NCBI GenBank assembly: GCA_949361645.1
Contig: OX442415.1
Span: forward strand, 8,649,254 to 8,713,253
Length of the DNA stretch: 64,000 nt
Source: Spongilla lacustris
Taxonomy: Eukaryota; Porifera; Demospongiae; Spongillida; Spongillidae
Direction: 5' to 3'
Below are positions 10,242 through 23,500 of the stretch, piece by piece. The position numbers and the translations under genes are program-made. The notes below the pieces were generated by a model. It was not told the DNA's origin, searched no databases, and worked only from the letters and a program-made list of their open reading frames with translations. How positions within the stretch are numbered: position 1 is the first letter of the stretch; each line of letters opens with the position of its first letter.

Positions 10242-11534
10242 GCGGCCATTGTATAATTTACACGTGAGGTACTTGTCGATTAGCAGCGTCAATCATACAG
10301 CTGAACCCGTGTATGTGCACAAGAGCCATACAGCGGGTGGAGACATTAGTGTCCCGGATACATCCTGCATGCATGATAGAGTGTACCTTTTGAAATAGCG
10401 CAGCTGCTGAAGATATCCGCCCACGTAATAGAATATTAATCATTTGATCATGACGTCACCGAGCTTTACATGTACTAAAATTTAGTATATTTGTAGAAAT
10501 GTGAAATGTTATGCACGTAGCTATTTGGAAGACATACATGTAAACGTCTCAGCATATCATTGTATAAAAATACACACCTACAAACATCTCTAGATCCGTT
10601 AAATGGAAAGTCCAATAATGTGACAACAGTAACCATGACTACCGGAGGTCGTAGGGCAGTTCTACCATCTCTTTAGTAAGGGTTGTATGGTCCTTTAGCA
10701 CATGATCAAGTTCAGTAGCTCCACTGCTGGTGAAGGCATTGCCAGATAGGTCAAGTTTCTTCAGTTTAGCGTTTGCAAGACCCTTGGCCAGTGAACATAT
10801 AGCATCATCATCCAGACCACAACTTTCCAACCTCAGGTCTTCCAATGTCTGGTTGTTGCTCAGTAGATGTACTGAGGAGGGAACAACAAGACATCAGGTA
10901 TGTTATGTGTATTTAAGCACAGCACCAAACATCAACAACACACACAATATCAAACAAAATCTAACAAGAGGTGGATCATGTGAGTCCCATGTGATCCTCA
11001 GGTTACTCCCTTAGCTTGAATGTTCCACACAAAGTTCAGTATCTTTCTGGAGGTATCCACTTGCACCCCCATCTCTGTGGCACCTATCAGGTGTCCTCCT
11101 CTATGGGGTGTCTGATGTCTGGTTGGCTTTAGCTTCCAACTGAATCTTTGCCTCACCTGATTGTGCTTCTGAGGCTTCCTGTTCCAACCCCTTCACTGAC
11201 CACTTACTCCCCACTTCAGGACCCACTTGGCCTGCATCACCACTTTCAACTGTACCTTATGGCAAGGGGGGGGGGGGGGGGGGCACACACTAAGGATGGT
11301 GCCCCCATACTACAGTGTAAATGATTGGCGAGGGGGGGGGGGACAGCCCTAGATCCAGCATAGCCTTTGTGGGAGGAGGGGGGTGGCCCCCCCCCCCCAT
11401 AGCATATGAAATGCCGCCCCTCTGGCAGCAATATTGCTGGACCTCCCACCTCCCCACCACACATGCTTCCATTTGATAATTACAAACATGTATACCCTCA
11501 TAGGTCCACGAGTAGATTATGTGTTGTGTCATAC
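10242..11534. repeat. Segmental duplicate of NLR 3' end (copy 1)
   Basis: Sequence around and to the right of the terminal LRR exon is near-identical to 48252-49330, including non-coding sequence such as the cgtaatagaatattaatca block and the intron text beginning gaggagggaacaacaagac. A shorter related intron block lies at 55975-56335. Copy 1 has G/C homopolymers at 11268-11283, 11331-11341 and 11389-11398 that are absent or shorter in the 48-49 kb copy. Confidence 0.85.
10639..10871 (-). CDS. NLR gene 1 terminal LRR exon
   Basis: A 233-bp last exon; AG acceptor at 10872-10873, stop codon tag on the minus strand at 10639-10641. It encodes about 1.5 LRR units ([39 protein letters not shown]) and a short tail ending MVELPYDLR. 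Starts in phase 1 after the 168-bp exons. A close paralogue of equal length ends NLR gene 2 at 48604-48836. Confidence 0.85.
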
Positions 11535-14500
11535 TTAACACTGGATCCATGAAATTTTGATACCAAAAAGTGCGCACCATGCTATTATGAAAGTAGTCGC
11601 GCGTTAGTTTTTAAGCCAGAAATGGATATATTCGTAAAGCCCATTGATTGCTGGTTCTAGATCTGTATTCAAATTTCCTTAGAAGTGATGAACGCGTCCT
11701 ACAGATGCTGACAAACACGATGGTCTCCTAACATTTTAGCGGTAATGACGCAAACTGTACTCTTTTTTTAGCTACGCTTTTAAATGACTTATTATTGTCC
11801 TCAAAAAAGATTTTTTGTTTTACCTGATAGTTTGTGGACACATAAAATAACTTTTTAGCCTTTCTAGTGAACACTTTCAACCAAAAAATGTGTTGAGTAT
11901 CGCCATGCCTCAGGCGGTTAACAACCGGATGTAACTAGCGTATAGAATACACTTGGTTATTATATTTTGACAGGGATAAAACGTTAGGAATATATTAGAG
12001 GCTAAATGCTGTGCTTGTATACTGACTCATCCTGTTGCGACCCACTCGGCCGGGTATGGGCTGCTACTGTGATTGATATATCGGTCTATTGCTACATTTT
12101 ACGGACAGTTGCGATCATTAAACGTGCAAGTAAGCTACAGGGAGTATTCTGTGCAAATTAGGAGAGTCTAAAGCACAAAGATTTTCCCAGGAAACAGAAG
12201 GGTCTCCTCTGTACTCCATGACGTAACCATTACAAATTACAGGTAGGAGCTAAAATCGTGTCTGAAGTTTTAAAAGGTCACGTAGTAGCTTGCCTTAGAG
12301 TACAGATGTTCTTAGCAATATGGACAAGTGAGGAGGAACCGAGGAAAAAACAAAACGCAGCTTGCTTTACTATAGTACCGTATATGTATAAATAGATGGT
12401 AATATTTTAATTGTGGTGGCGTGTCCAATTCCATGGTCTGGGAACGGGGCATCTGTCGCGTTTCTCGAGTTTCTAATGGCTACAGACTTGTTTCGAGGTC
12501 AAGGGTTGTACATTGACTATTAGACATAGGAATGAGCAACCTGATGATATAAATTACTAGCAATCATGTGCGGGGAAAAAAGAGTGCAGTTTTCAGCAAC
12601 GAGCTCGACCCGCTGTCTTTGACAACGTAGCGTGCCTCAACCCTAAGACCTGCAGATGTAGAAATAACGTGTATCTTCATCCAAAGGATCATTTTATCGT
12701 ACGCAATACAAATATCGCTGCAAAACCCACTAGCGAACACTTTTTGTTTGAGGCAGTTCGCACTTTTTGTTGATTGTGGTATCAAAATTTCATGGATCGC
12801 GTGTTAAAAAATATTTGCTGACAAATGTCAATGAAGCAGTGGATCATGGCAGGGCATGGACACTTTAGACTGCACACCCCCCCACAGTTTTCGTGCCCCC
12901 TCTAGTAAACATCCCCCCCCCCACCCCAACATAGATCCGGAGCTGGGGGTGATCCTATTTAGACCTGACCAGGGGAAGGAGGCATGTGGTGCTGTGAAGT
13001 GTATTTTGCTTAAATCTTTGCATATATTGATGATGCAATAAACAGATCAATGATGGCCACATACTGCCTTACATGGGCCCCTGGTGGTCCCGTGGCACCC
13101 CATGTTGTAAGGCCACAGGGGTGGTAGGTGCCCCCCAGGCCCCCCCCACAACCCGGGCCCCAAGGCCGCAACTGAGACAACTAAATAATCCACCCACATG
13201 GGTCTGGGAACTGGAGTAGGGACACCCACACAGGTCTGGGGACTGGGGTAGGGACACCCACACAGGTCTGGGGACTGGGGTACGGACACCCACACAGGTC
13301 TGGGGACTGGGGTAGGGACATTCACACAGGTCTGGGAACTGGGGTAGGGACATTCACACAGGTCTGGGGACTGGGGTAGGGACATTCACACAGGTTTGTT
13401 CAAACGGCTAGCGAATAGTGCTACGGCTTAAAGGACTAATACATTACCTCTGCTCAAAGTTTGTGAGAGAGACACAATTGGTGTGGCACATTGATGGTCA
13501 TAACAATCAAACCTTTTGGGTTTATTATTCATACTGATGGTGTGCTCATTGCAGTGGACATATTTTGAAGGAAAATAATCTGGCCAGCTGTATTTGAACA
13601 GTACCAATGACCCTGATGTGGTGACTGTCACATACTAGAAGGGCTTTGCTAAAGCTACACGGTATATGGGGTTTCAGTCTGCTCTCACAACCAGTCTTTT
13701 ATTAGCATGAACGTGGTTTTCAAAAGCCCTGTACTTATACATTTCTACCCAAGCATCCACAAGTTTCTGCAAGTCTGAATCAAATTTCACCCAAACTTAT
13801 TTTATGGTTAGGGGGTCATGTGACATGACTAAGAGCAAAAAAAGGTCACCCCTTAGAGGCTTCTGTTGTAGAGATATTATTGTGACTTTTTCCTTGGACA
13901 ATGTTTGGTGCAGTGTATTTGGTGATACATATTCCTATTGTTTGAAAGCATTGAATTAGACGGGAAATAAGCTCCCGCCTAAATATGGCTCGGAAAGCAT
14001 GGTAACAAGTGGGATGGTACATTGGCGGGGTTGTACTTGGTTATTGGCGGGGGCAGCTGTAAGTAAGCGGCACTTGACAGCACTGGTAAAAGCAGTTGCT
14101 GGAGACTGTTGTTCAGTCTAAGCATTCGTGCACAGCATAACCTACAAGCACCAGAAATTTTTTATGTGCATTTTGTATTCTCTGTTTGTTGCCAAAGGGT
14201 AGCATTGTGTGTGTCCTGATACAAGAGCAGATTCCTTGACCGATGACAGATGACCCCTGGGCACAGAGAAGGCTGCGGCTCTTGGACGGTTTGAAGAATA
14301 TGTTCGATGTTGTATGTGGCTGGGCAGTGCTAGTTAGAGGTTTCTTCCCCAATGTATGGTTGATTTTTCCTATTAGAGGTTTTTCCACTGGGGCTTTTCC
14401 ATAAGGAGATGTGGGCGCATCTCCTTTACAATATAGGTGTATGTTGAGCCCCCTGCCCAGCCTTGTGTGTTGAGCCCCCTGCCCAGCCTTGTGTGTTGAG

Positions 14501-17500
14501 CCCCCTGCCCAGCCTTGTGTGTTGAGCCCCCTGCCCAGTCTTGTGTGTTGAGCCCCCTGCCCAGTCTTGTGTGTTGAGCCCCCTGCCCAGCCTTGTGTGT
14601 TGAGCCCCCTGCCCAGCCTTGTGTGTTGAGCCACCTGCCTAGCCTTGTGTGTTGAGCCCCATGCCCAGCCTTGTGTGTTGAGCCCCCTGCCCAGCCTTGT
14701 GTGTTGAGCCCCCTGCCCAGTCTTGTGTGTTGAGCCCCCTGCCTAGCCTTGTGTGTTGAGCCCCCTGCCCAGCCTTGTGTGTTGTGATAATGTATTGTTT
14801 TTGTTGTATGTGATGGTGTGGAGGTGTATATGTGGATTTTAGTGGTGTATTGTGGGTGTTGTGCTGAATTGTGGTTGTTGTGGTTGATGTTGGTACATGT
14901 ACCAACATCAAATCATGTACCAACATCAAATCTATCAGGTGGTATTATTAAGTTGACTTGCACAGGCGATGCTGCACCAACTGTCATGTGATCGTGGAAT
15001 GGGGGCACGTACCATGCATGGCGTGCACAGGCTTCTATATAATTAGTGACCTATTCCTTGGACACTGTTTGGTACACTGTATATGGTGTAAAACGCTCCT
15101 TCATGAAGGTATTTATGAGGGATGTTTAAATTGTCTGTGGTGAAATAATTTCTGCCTTTCATAATAATTAGATCCTAATTGAACTGCCATACCATTTTGT
15201 ACTGTAAAATGTTTCCAAATAGTCTTCAAGATGGAGAAGTTATATGCAAGATTAGGAGTTGTGTTGGCACTGGGTTTAGGGTGTAGAATATGGGAAGATA
15301 CTGATTCTAGCTGTTTTGGTGCAATTCCACCTGCCTCCAAACTATGATGTTTTGATAGGCTATCAGGTTGGGGGAGGCATACAGAGAACACAGAGCTTAG
15401 AACATACAGTACAACAGCTCCTCCCCCTGTCCCTTCCCTTGCACACATGTACACACAGGTTAATATTCACTACTTGTGATTCTCAAGTGCTCATGTTACA
15501 CTGTGGACCCTTTCTTGTCAGTGTGTTAGTTGGTCCAGTGTATTAGCTCAACAAAAGTCACAATGCCACTGATGTTTACTGTTAATATGTCGGCTGTGAG
15601 AGGATAGGCAAATTGACAGTGTCACTTCCTGCATTACAGGATACGTTTCTGTCACCTAGGCTACCCACCAGGCACCATTGTAGATGACAGCCACATACCC
15701 TTTTATGTCACACATATTCATATTTAGTTGACAACACACCACAATGTGTACAGCTTCAGTGTGTACAGCTGTATTCCCACCTTTGCAGTGTGCTAGTATC
15801 AACAGGCACAAAGCAGTGCAATCTTTGGGTACCAGCTATGGTTATGGCCTTGGAGGGAGAGCCTTTCATGCAGCAAGGTTTCTTCATTGCCCCGCCCATT
15901 CTTTGGCAGAGATGTATTTAAAAGTGATACCCTGTAACTGGTGTAACTGGGCATGGCAGAAGGTACAAAGTTCATGGGGTGTTGTACAAGTTGTGGCATC
16001 TCATCAAATAAATATGTGTTACATAAAAGGGTATGTGGCTGCCATCTACAATGATGCCTGGTGGGTAGCCTGGGTGACAGGGTATGTGGCTGCTACATAC
16101 AATACAGGGACATCCACACACGTCTGGGGTAGGGACATTCGTACAGGTCTGGGAACTGGGGTACGGATGCCCACACGGATCTGGGGACTGGGGAGGGACA
16201 CCCATACAGGTCTGGGGACTGGGGTACGGATACCCACACAGGTCTGGGAACTGGGAAGGGACACCCACACAGGTTTGTGCAAGTGGCTGTGTGGGCTACT
16301 CAAACCAGTACAAAATACTATTAGTACCTTTACAATAATTTAACTTCAGGTTGAATATGTTTACATAGATAAAAAGTGGCTTTAATTGAATTTTCCATAC
16401 TAAATAAATGCCCCCACCCACCCCCACTGGCCCCACCCACACATACACACACATACACACACGCACACACACTCATTTTAATTGTGCCCACGCAAATGGC
16501 CCCTGGTGGTCCCATGGCACCCCATGTTGTAAGGACACAGGGGTGGTAGGTACACACACACATACAAACACACATACACACACGCACACACTCATACAAA
16601 CACACACACACACACCTTGCCCTGCTACCAACAGTAAAATTATCTTCACAAATGTTCTACAGTACATGTACCACTACTGGTACAACTTACCAAGACTGGC
16701 TATGCTTTGGTCATCAAGCTTGTTCTCTGATAGGTCAAATGAAGTCAATGTGGTGTTCATTCCAACAGCATTGCACACTTCACTAACACCATGTGGACCT
16801 AGTCCACAGCCCCATAGTCCAAGTGATGTGAGGACCTTGTTCTCTCTTAGCATTGTCCCTGTGTAATAAACGCACGTAACCATAGTTACTAACCAGCTCC
16901 ATTATGTACCTACATGTACATAAGTGATGTTATAGAGGTCAGATGATTGCTTGTAATTAGTCGGATGTTGGGGGTTCGGTTAGGGACGTCCACAGGTCCG
17001 GGGACTCGAGTACGTATACCCACACAGGTATGGGGACTGGGCAGGGACATCCACACAGGTTTGTGCAAATGGCTGTGTGGGCTACTCAAACCAGTACAAA
17101 ATACTATTAGTACCTTTCCAATAATATGCACTTTTTAAAACTTCAGGTTGAATTTGTTGATAAGTGACCTGAATTGATTTTTATGTACTAAGTAAATGCC
17201 CCCACCTCCACACACCCACACATACACACACATACATGTACACACACATACACACATGCAAACACACCCACACATACAAACACACATACACAAACATACA
17301 CATATGCAAACACACTCATACACACACACACACACACCTTGCCCTGCTACCAACAGTAATATTATCTTCACAAATGTTCTACAGTACATGTACCACTACT
17401 GGTACAACTTACCAAGACTGGCTATGCTTTGGTCATCAAACATGTTCCTTGATAGGTCAAGTGAAGTCAATGTGGTGTTCATTCCAACAGCATTGCACAC

Positions 17501-20500
17501 TTCACTAACACCATGTGGGCCTAGTCCACAGCCCCTTAGTCTAAGTGATGTGAGGACCTTGTTCACTCTTAACATCGTCCCTGTGTAATAAAGGTACGTA
17601 ACCATAGTTACTAACCAGCTACATTATGTACCTACATGTACATAAGTGATGTTATAGAGGTCAGAGGTCAGATGATTGCTTGTAATTAGTCGGATGTTCT
17701 GGGGGGTTAGGTTAGGGACATCCACACAGGTCTGGAGAGACTGGGGTAGGGACACCCACACAGGTCTGGGGACTGGGGCAGAGACCCACACAGGTCTGGG
17801 GACTGGGGAGGGACACCCACACAGGTCTGTGCAAATGGCTGTGTGGGCTACTCAAACCAGTACAAAATACTATTAGTACCTTTCCAATAATTTGCATCCT
17901 ATTTGCATAAATATTGGAAAGGTAGTATTAATTTATTGAAATATAAAATAAGAGAATACATGAAAGGAATAAATGCACATATTATTATATACACTAAAAT
18001 ATAAATTCAAGTAAGTACATAGCATGGATACACGATAATGTGTACTAAAGGTGGCAGTCAGACAGTAAACTAAAGAGTAGATGAGACTTGTGCAACCTTT
18101 GTAATCAGGTCTACAGGGGAGTGGTTAAAGGTAAGGCCTATCGAGCTCCTCTGATGCACATGATGGAAGAGCGTAGAAGGGAGAAAGATAGATGACATCC
18201 AATCTTCAGCTGTGTGTGCATGCCATTCCCCAGATCACATGATAACCGCTCCATCAACCCTTCCATTTGAGGATGATAACAATCGACCCTTAGGTTTGTC
18301 AGAATCTCTCTCGGGACCCCAACTCTGGTGAACAATGGGATCAGTTCCTCTGCCACATGTTCCACATCTATTGACTTCAATACCACAGCCTCTGGGTACC
18401 TTGTCACATAGTCACTAGGACATACTTGTTTCCTGACCTCCTGCTCATAAGAGGTCCAACAATGTCCATCGCAATCCTCCAGCCAAAACCAGCAACACCA
18501 ATTGCTCAATCCCCAGGCCTTCTCCTTCCACATGGGGTTGCCAATGCTGATATAGCACCCCACTCTCTTCATAGAACCACATGTTCCCCTTCATGCACTC
18601 TCCTTTTGCCGCTTTCCACAATGGCTACAAAGTAGGGTCTTCCCGCTGCAATCTCCGGATCCCTTCCACATTGAACAACTTCTCCCCCTCTCCATCGACG
18701 TGCTTTGGCTTCTCCGGAGCCTTCAAGCCTTCTGCTGTGTGCAGCACTGCTGCGTTGTCCAAACTATTCCTTAGCTGCACTCTGCTATCCATTGCAACGT
18801 CACTATCCACCTGTTCCACCACAGGGGTAAAGGCCTTTGCCCCACTCTGCTTCTCTACGTGCATCTTCTTCCATCTGCTTCTTTGCCTCAGCCCACGTAG
18901 TCATTGCCATCACCAAACTCTTCTTGGTACCTTGAACCATCGGGCCAATCTTCACCAGCTCCGGTACATCTCTTCCCAACAGCACTGATATTGGAAGCTT
19001 TTTAACAGCTGCTGCCTCCAACCAGTAGTGCTCCTCGTCCACAATGACTTCGACTGGGGCTAACGGATAGGGTACTCTATGCCCGTCTACCCAACACCAT
19101 CACGTTCCTTCCCAACAGTCTCTTCCTGGGTACCAGGCACGATCACACCAGCATTCTCCCCAAACCCGTGTCCAACACCATATGGGAGACATCCATACCC
19201 TCTACCTTTGCGCTCCTCACAGGAACCAAGGTATCTCCACTTTCTGCCTCTTACTTCTGACTATTCCTAACTCCCTCGACTGGGACACTTACTGGAGAAA
19301 TGACAAATCTGATGGCATAAATAACACCTCGGACCTCTACAGAGGCTTCTCTGCTATGGCCTCCTTAGTACAAGTGTATCTCTCTGGGGTTTATCACTCT
19401 CCTGCAAAGTTTCAACTTCGTTGACACACTGCCTCTGCTTCATTGGGCCTCCTTCCTTACGTCAAGCCTGTTTGTACGTATCCAGCATCTTGTTCATCTT
19501 CACAATACCATCCACCTTATATTCATGCAGCCACTTTTTTGGTAAGCTTCCTTGACTAAATCAAACATCCGTCCGCCCTCCTTGGACTCAGCATCCTGGC
19601 ACCTTTTCATCAGGTCACACTCTTTAGACTCTTCCTTCTCTTCCAGGTCAGCTTTTCTCCATGGCAATGCAAACCAGACATGCAATTTAATTATGCCCAT
19701 GCAATAAACAAATCACTGATGGCCACATACTGCCTCACATGGGCCCCTGGTGGTCCCATGGCACCCCATGTTGTAAGGCCACAGGGGTGGTAGGTGCCCC
19801 CTAGACCCCCTGGCTGCAAAAGAGACTACTGCATAATCCACCCACATAGGTCTGGGGACTGGGGTAGGCACATCCACACAGGTCTGAGGACTGGGATAGG
19901 AACACCCACACAGGTCTGGGGACTGGGAGACATACCCCATTACATGTGTCCTTTACATGCAAGCATGAAGATGGATCATAAGGATATGAGAGGTTTTGAT
20001 AGCATATCAAAACATAAACATATGTGGTTAGGTTGGAGGCAAGGTGGCAAACAGCTAGAATCCACCTGCTAATTTTACACATAGGTTTTCCATAATTGAA
20101 GACTATTTAGGAAATGTTTACAGTACAAAATGGTATTAATCATGGCAAAGGCAAGCAGCCAAGGCCAGTTTGCAGCGTGTATGCAGTGACCAAATCACAA
20201 CACCCCACAAACTTTGTACCCTCTACCATACCCAGTTACACCAGTTACAGTTCCACCAGGGCCTGTGACAGCGCAGGATTACTACTAACCACACACTGGT
20301 TATGTTACGTAATATTAGCAACTTACCAAGACTGACTATGCTTTGGTCATCAAACTTGTTAAGTGATAGATCAAGTGAAGTCAATGTGGTGTTCATTCCA
20401 ACAGCATTGCACACTTCACTAACACCATGTGGGCCTAGTTCACAGTCCCTTAGTTCAAGTGATGTGAGGACCTTGTTCTCTCTTAACATCATCCCTGTGT

Positions 20501-23500
20501 AATAAAACTATGTAACCATAGTTACTAACCAGCTACATTATGTACCTACATGTACATAAGTGATGCTATAGAGGTCAGAGGTCAGATGATTGCTTGTAAT
20601 TAGTCGGATGTTCTGGGGGGTTAGGTTAGGGACATCCACACAGGTCTGGAGAGACTGGGGTAGGGACACCCACACAGGTCTGGGGACTGGGGCAGAGACC
20701 CACACAGGTCTGGGGACTGGGGAGGGACACCCACACAGGTTTGTGCAAATGGCTGTGTGGGCTACTCAAACCAGTACAAAATACTATTAGTACCTTTACA
20801 ATAATTTGCATCCTATTTGCATAAATATTGGAAAGGTAGTATTAATTTATTGAAATATAAAATCAAGTAAGTACATAGCATGGACACACGATGATGTGTA
20901 CTAAAGGTGGCAGTCAGACAGTAAACTAAAGAGTAGATGAGACCTGTGCAACCTTTGTAATCAGGTCCACAGAGGAGTGGTTAAAGGCATGGCCTATTGA
21001 TTTGATCGAGCTCCTCTGATGCACATGATGGAAGAGCGTAGAAGGGAGAAAGATAGATGACATCCAATCTTCAGCTGTGTGTGCATGCCATTCCCCAGAT
21101 CACATGATAACCGCTCCACCAACCCTTCCATTTGAGGATGATAACAATCGACCCTTAGGTTTGTCAGAATCTCTCTCTGGACCCCATGCAACTCTGGTGA
21201 ACAATGGGATCAGTTCCTCTGCCACATGTTCCACATCTATTGACTTCAATACCACAGCCTCTGGGTACCTTATCACATAGTCACTAGGACATACTTGTTT
21301 CCTGACCTCCTGCTCATAAGAGGTCCAACAATGTCCATCGCGATCCTCCAGCCAACAGGATTATGTGTGCAACTGTCGTGACCATTCTTCTAACTACAAC
21401 CAGCAACACCAATTGCTCAATCCCCAGGCCTTCTCCTTCCACATGGGGTTGGCAATGTTGATATAGCACCCCACTCTCTACATAGAACCACAGTTCCCCT
21501 TCATGCACTCTCCTTTTGCCACTTTCCACAATGGCTGCAAATTAGGGTCTTCCCGCTGCAATCTCCGGATCCCTTCCACATTAAACAACTTCTCCCCCTC
21601 TCCATCGAGGTGCTCCGACTTCTCTGGAGCCTTCAAGCGTTCTGCTGTGTGCAGCACTGCCGCGTTGTCCAAACTATTCCTTAGCTGCACTCTGCTATCC
21701 ATTGCAACGTCACTATCCACCTGTTCCACCACAGGGGTAAAGGCCTTTGCCCCACTCTGCCTCTCTACGTGCATCTTCTTCCATCTGCTTCATTGCCTGA
21801 GCCCACGTAGTCATTGCCATCACCAAACTCTTCTTGATACCTTGAAGCGTCGGGCCAATCTTCACCAGCTCCGGTCCATCTCTTCCCAACAGCACTGATA
21901 TTGGAAGCTTTTTAACAGCTGTTGTCTCCAACCAGTAGTGCTCCTCGTCCACAATGACTTCGACTGGGGCTAACGGATAGGGTACTCTATGCCCGTGTAC
22001 CCAACACCATCACGTTCCTTCCCAACAGTCTCTTCCTGGGTACCAGACACGATCACACCAGCATTCTCCCCACACCCATGTCCAACACCATATGGGAGGC
22101 ATCCATACCCTCTACCTTTGCGCTCCTCACAGGAACCAAGGTATCTCCACTTTCTGCCTCTTGGAACTTCTGACTATTCCTAACTCCCTCGACTGGGACA
22201 CTTACTGGAGATATGACCAATCTGATGGCATAAATAACACCTCGGACCTCTACAGAGGCTTCTCTGCTATGGCCTCCTTAGTACAAGTGTATCTCTGTGG
22301 GGTTATCACTCTCCTGCAAAGTCTCAACTTCTTTGACACACTGCCTCTGCTTCATTGGGCCTCCTTCCTTACGTCAAGCCCGTTCGTACGTATCCAGCAT
22401 CTTGCTCATCTTCACAATACCATCCACCTTATATTCATGCAGCCACTTTTTTGGTAAGCTTCCTTGACTAAATCAAACATCCGTCCGCCCTCCTTGGACT
22501 CAGCATCCTGGCACCTTTTCATCAGGTCACACTCTTTAGACTCTTCCTTCTCTTCCAGGTCAGCTTTGCTCCATGGCAATGCAAACCAGACATGCAATTT
22601 AATTATGCCCATGCAATAAACAAATCACTGATGGCCACATACTGCCTCGCATGGGCCCCTGGTGGTCCCATGGCACCCCATGTTGTAAGGCCACAGGGGT
22701 GGTAGGTGCCCCCTAGGCCCCCTGGCCGCAAAAGAGACTACTGCATAATCCACCCACATAGGTCTGGGGACTGGGGTAGGCACATCCACACAGGTCTGGG
22801 GACTGGGATAGGAACACCCACACAGGTCTGGGGACTGGGAGACATACCCATTACATGTGTCCTTTACATGCAAGCATGAGGATGGATCATAAGGATATGA
22901 GAGGTTTTGATAGCCTATCAAAACATAAACATATGTGGTTAGGTTGGAGGCAAGGTGGCAAACAGCTAGAATCCACCTGCTAATTTTACACATAGGTTCT
23001 CCATAATTGAAGACTATTTAGGAAATGTTTACAGTACAAAATGGTATTAATCATGGCAAGGGTGTAGGTGGTGCAGTACAAAGGCAAGCAGCCAAGGCCA
23101 GTTTGCAGCGTGTATGCAGTGACCAAATCACAACACCCCACAAACTTTGTACCCTCTACCATACCCAGTTACACCAGTTACAGTTCCACCAGGGCCTGTG
23201 ACAGCATAGGATTACTACTAACCACACACTGGTTATGTTACGTAATATTAGCAACTTACCAAGACTGGCTATGCTTTGGTCATCAAACTTGTTAAGTGAT
23301 AGATCAAGTGAAGTCAATGTGGTGTTCATTCCAACAGCATTGCACACTTCACTAACACCATGTAGACCTAGTCCACAGCCCCTTAGTTCAAGTGATGTGA
23401 GGACCTTGTTCTCTCTTAGCATTGTCCCTGTGTAATAAAGGTATGTAACCATAGTTACCGACCAGTTCCATACACATTCATCAATATACTCCACCTCCAA

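Larger units (their letters stand above)
17581..20494. repeat. 2.9-kb tandem duplication unit 1
   Basis: This segment (intron plus the LRR exon at its right end, 20327-20494) is repeated at 20495-23427 with high identity throughout. Both units contain a 32-bp-type minisatellite patch, a Ty3/gypsy fragment, the dispersed repeat head and an LRR exon. Offsets between LRR exons are 2914 and 2933 bp. The exon is intact in both units, so the duplication adds 56 in-frame residues. Confidence 0.92.
20495..23427. repeat. 2.9-kb tandem duplication unit 2
   Basis: Second copy of 17581-20494, differing by small indels and substitutions. The match continues only about 30 bp to the right of the exon at 23427, then unique sequence begins near 23460. 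Confidence 0.9.

Noticed and set aside
13047..13385. Cys/Pro-rich repeat protein ([14 protein letters not shown])
   Set aside because: Encoded by the 32-bp minisatellite; same peptide appears wherever the repeat occurs, with arbitrary starts and stops.
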